A stretch of DNA of 16,018 nt from an uncultured Bacteroidota bacterium (GTDB taxonomy: Bacteria; Bacteroidota; Bacteroidia; Chitinophagales; Chitinophagaceae), in assembly GCA_903929655.1 (NCBI GenBank), contig CAIYVS010000550.1:1-16018 (forward strand), read 5' to 3'. Both the position numbers and the translations under genes were made by a program. How positions within the stretch are numbered: the first letter of the stretch is position 1; each line of letters starts with the position of its first letter. Below are positions 14,672 to 16,018 of the stretch, piece by piece. The notes under the pieces were generated by a model. The model saw only the letters and a list, made by a program, of their open reading frames with translations. It made no database searches and was not told where the DNA came from.

Positions 14672-15118
14672 CTATTCGGCCACTACTTCAAAATCTATTT
14701 CTACCAGATTGTCTTTACCAAAGTCTACCTGTGCTTTGTGTATACCGGCTTCTTTGATATCGTCCATAATGGTGATGCGGCGGCGATCTATTTCATAGCC
14801 TTTTTGTTCGCGGATGGCGCGTGCTAATTGTATAGATGTAACCGAACCGAATATTTTACCGCTGGTACCTACTTTAGCGCCTATCTTAACAGGTGATGCT
14901 TTCAGTACTGCTGTAACGCTAGCTATTTCAGCCATCAGTTTATTTTCTTTTTTGGATTTCTGCTTGTGGCGCTCTTCCATGATCTTCATGTTAGAGTTGC
15001 TTGCTTCAATCGCGTATTTCTGCGGGATGAGGAAGTTGCGTGCATAACCAGGCCTTACTTCTACCGCTTCGTGGGCTGCGCCCAAATTATCTACGTCTTT
15101 TATAAGAATTACTTGCAT
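14672..15118 (-). CDS. rplI: 50S ribosomal protein L9
   Basis: L9 is a two-domain protein of the large ribosomal subunit that binds 23S rRNA domain V. The 148-residue length is normal. The N-terminal domain (1-47) carries the signature: MQVILIKDVDNLG, then EVRPGYARNFLIPQKYA. A charged connecting helix (about 41-75, rich in Lys and Glu) and the C-terminal domain with FGSVTS (90-95) follow. It is the third gene of the rpsF-rpsR-rplI operon, 7 bp after rpsR, and ends at the GC-rich palindrome. Confidence 0.98.
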   Translation of the reverse strand: MQVILIKDVDNLGAAHEAVEVRPGYARNFLIPQKYAIEASNSNMKIMEERHKQKSKKENKLMAEIASVTAVLKASPVKIGAKVGTSGKIFGSVTSIQLARAIREQKGYEIDRRRITIMDDIKEAGIHKAQVDFGKDNLVEIDFEVVAE

Positions 15119-15125
15119 GGATGTT

Positions 15126-15392
15126 TTACTTTAAAAGGTCAGTAACATATGGTAAAAGTGCCAACTGGCGTGCTTTCTTAATGGCCTGGGCCACTTTGCG
15201 CTGGTATTTCAGGGAGTTGCCTGATATGCGACGCGGAAGCATTTTGCCCTGGTCGTTCAAAAATTTCTTAAGGAATTCTGCGTCTTTATAGTCGATATAC
15301 TTAATCCCCATTTTCTTGAAACGACAGTATTTTTTCTGACGTTTTTCGACGCGTGTAGAGGTTAAGAACTTTATTTCGTTTGGTTTTGCCAT
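15126..15392 (-). CDS. rpsR: 30S ribosomal protein S18
   Basis: S18 binds the 30S platform as a heterodimer with S6. The 88-residue protein shows the family core: YCRFKKMGIKYIDYKD (22-37), FLNDQGKMLPRRISG (44-58), then KYQRKVAQAIKKARQLALLP (62-81). Only one Cys (23) is present, so it is not a zinc-binding form. It begins at an ATG 24 bp after rpsF in a T/A-rich spacer. Being beside rpsF matches its S6 partner, and the S6:S18 pair is known in several phyla to bind its own mRNA leader. Confidence 0.98.
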   Translation of the reverse strand: MAKPNEIKFLTSTRVEKRQKKYCRFKKMGIKYIDYKDAEFLKKFLNDQGKMLPRRISGNSLKYQRKVAQAIKKARQLALLPYVTDLLK

Positions 15393-15416
15393 TTTTTTAC
15401 GGATTAAAATGTTTTT

Positions 15417-15779
15417 TTAAGAAGCAGATTCCATTGCTGCATGTTTGTTACGCCTCCTGAGGTTGTATGCTTCTGCATATTTATCCAGGTGGGTGGTCAT
15501 GTGACGCATGATGTGTTCATCACGGTTCAGCTGAACTTCCAGTTTAGCGTTCAGGTCTGTAGGAGCTTTGTACTCCATCAGCCAGTAAAGCCCTGTGGTT
15601 TTTTTCCTGATTGGAAATGCGAGGGAGCGAAGGCCCCATGCTTCCTGGTGCGTAATCTCGCCACCAAGTTCTTTAACGAAGTCCGCGAACTTCTTCTGAG
15701 CATTTTTGTAGTCTTCTTCTGCCAATACAGGAGTGAAGATGACCATCAGCTCGTAACTCTGAAGGTTGGTTGTTGCCAT
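15417..15779 (-). CDS. rpsF: 30S ribosomal protein S6
   Basis: S6 pairs with S18 on the small-subunit platform. The 120-residue protein has the family pattern SYELMVIFTP near the start, EAWGLRSLAFPIRKKTTGLYWLMEY (47-71) and RDEHIMRHMTTHLD (86-99). A longer frame reaches a TTG at 15812, but its extra residues (GNIFKTFKFF) are read from an AU-rich leader and are not part of S6. The ATG at 15779 giving MATTNLQSYEL is the expected start. No Shine-Dalgarno is seen; the 23 bases before the ATG are nearly all A and T. First gene of the rpsF-rpsR-rplI operon. Confidence 0.97.
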   Translation of the reverse strand: MATTNLQSYELMVIFTPVLAEEDYKNAQKKFADFVKELGGEITHQEAWGLRSLAFPIRKKTTGLYWLMEYKAPTDLNAKLEVQLNRDEHIMRHMTTHLDKYAEAYNLRRRNKHAAMESAS

Positions 15780-15802
15780 AAAAAATTTAAATGTTTTAAA
15801 AA

Positions 15803-15853
15803 TATTCCCCAAAAGCCCAGCAGCAACGCTGGATACCCCGATGAACCGGAATA
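15803..15853 (-). promoter_or_regulatory. Structured rpsF leader, possible S6:S18 autoregulatory element
   Basis: The leader RNA can form a basal 6-bp helix UAUUCC (15853-15848) with GGAAUA (15808-15803) enclosing an internal loop and an apical helix CCAGC (15832-15828) with GCUGG (15821-15817). It ends 23 nt before the rpsF ATG. A CCG overlaps the edge of the basal helix. Known rpsF leaders in other bacteria bind the S6:S18 complex through a helix with a conserved CCG bulge; whether this one fits that consensus is my inference. An alternative CCGG-CCGG hairpin at 15846-15858 competes with it. Confidence 0.4.
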
Positions 15854-15874
15854 GCCGGACTTAATTTGGGAGGG

Positions 15875-15882
15875 CGAAGGTA
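15875..15882 (-). promoter_or_regulatory. Candidate -7 box of the rpsF operon
   Basis: TACCTTCG on the minus strand is one mismatch from TAnnTTTG and would give a leader of about 90 nt that includes the predicted structure. No -33 TTG is obvious; the upstream DNA is the TGAAAATG repeat. Confidence 0.3.
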
Positions 15883-15893
15883 AGATATAAATA

Positions 15894-15925
15894 TGAAAAT
15901 GTGAAAATGTGAAAATATAAAAATT
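15894..15925. repeat. Four 8-bp tandem repeats (TGAAAATG type)
   Basis: TGAAAATG, TGAAAATG, TGAAAATA and TAAAAATT stand head to tail just upstream of the candidate rpsF -7 box, in the -20 to -60 region. The first two copies are identical and the last two have drifted. Confidence 0.7.
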
Positions 15926-15967
15926 ATCATTATGATTTGCTATAAAAGAAGACCTGACGCGTAAATG

Positions 15968-16014
15968 GCACAATACTGCACATTATTGCACATTTTTGGC
16001 ACAAAAATGGCACA
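15968..16014. repeat. Five helically phased GCACA motifs
   Basis: GCACA occurs at 15968, 15978, 15988, 15999 and 16010, that is at steps of 10, 10, 11 and 11 bases, mostly as TGCACA or TGGCACA. The same face of the helix is presented five times. The array runs to the window edge, so it may continue. It lies about 190 bp upstream of rpsF. Confidence 0.65.
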
Positions 16015-16018
16015 AAAG

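Noticed and set aside
15968..16018. CRISPR-like array
   Set aside because: The unit is 5 bp at 10-11 bp steps with no spacer-length unique sequence and no cas genes.

Overview
The window looks like chromosomal DNA from a Bacteroidota bacterium, probably close to Chitinophagaceae or a related family; the family level is inference. Three things point there. One secreted protein ends in a type IX secretion (Por) sorting domain. Most starts lack a clear Shine-Dalgarno sequence. Several genes are preceded by a match to the Bacteroidota -7 promoter box TAnnTTTG. Content is mostly housekeeping, with a few accessory genes. I see no tRNA, rRNA, insertion sequence, phage gene or CRISPR array, and no gene-free stretch over 300 bases.

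Layout. 1-649 (+) is the 3' part of ATP-type PEP carboxykinase, ending at a hairpin terminator shared with a convergent pair. That pair (1849-3270 and 703-1845, -) is an MBOAT O-acyltransferase followed 3 nt later by an AlgJ/AlgX-like SGNH protein, a two-gene polysaccharide O-acetylation module. At 3441-4109 (+) is an unrecognised exported protein, and at 4191-5288 (+) a von Willebrand factor A (MIDAS) protein. On the minus strand follow UMP kinase (5309-6019) and the glycine-cleavage T protein (6122-7207). At 7349-9256 (+) is a large secreted protein with four Ig-like repeats and the T9SS sorting domain. A polyphosphate module (-) comes next: ppk (10182-12257) with ppx/gppA (9283-10185) overlapping it by 4 nt.

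A second minus-strand operon is panD (13817-14161), a UPF0104/LPG-synthase-like membrane protein (12804-13799) and rfaE2 (12341-12832), joining pantothenate synthesis to envelope functions. At 14296-14591 (+) is a small DUF6958-like gene broken by an apparent one-base deletion. The window ends with the ribosomal operon rpsF-rpsR-rplI (14672-15779, -). Its upstream 240 bases hold a structured leader candidate, an 8-bp tandem repeat, and five GCACA motifs at 10-11 bp spacing.

The most useful points for a second look are the frameshifted DUF6958-like gene, the helically phased GCACA array and rpsF leader, the non-ATG coupled ppk/ppx starts, and the orphan MBOAT/SGNH pair whose SGNH protein lacks the usual Asp of the Asp-x-His pair. 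No wholly new system is evident; the rest is conventional.
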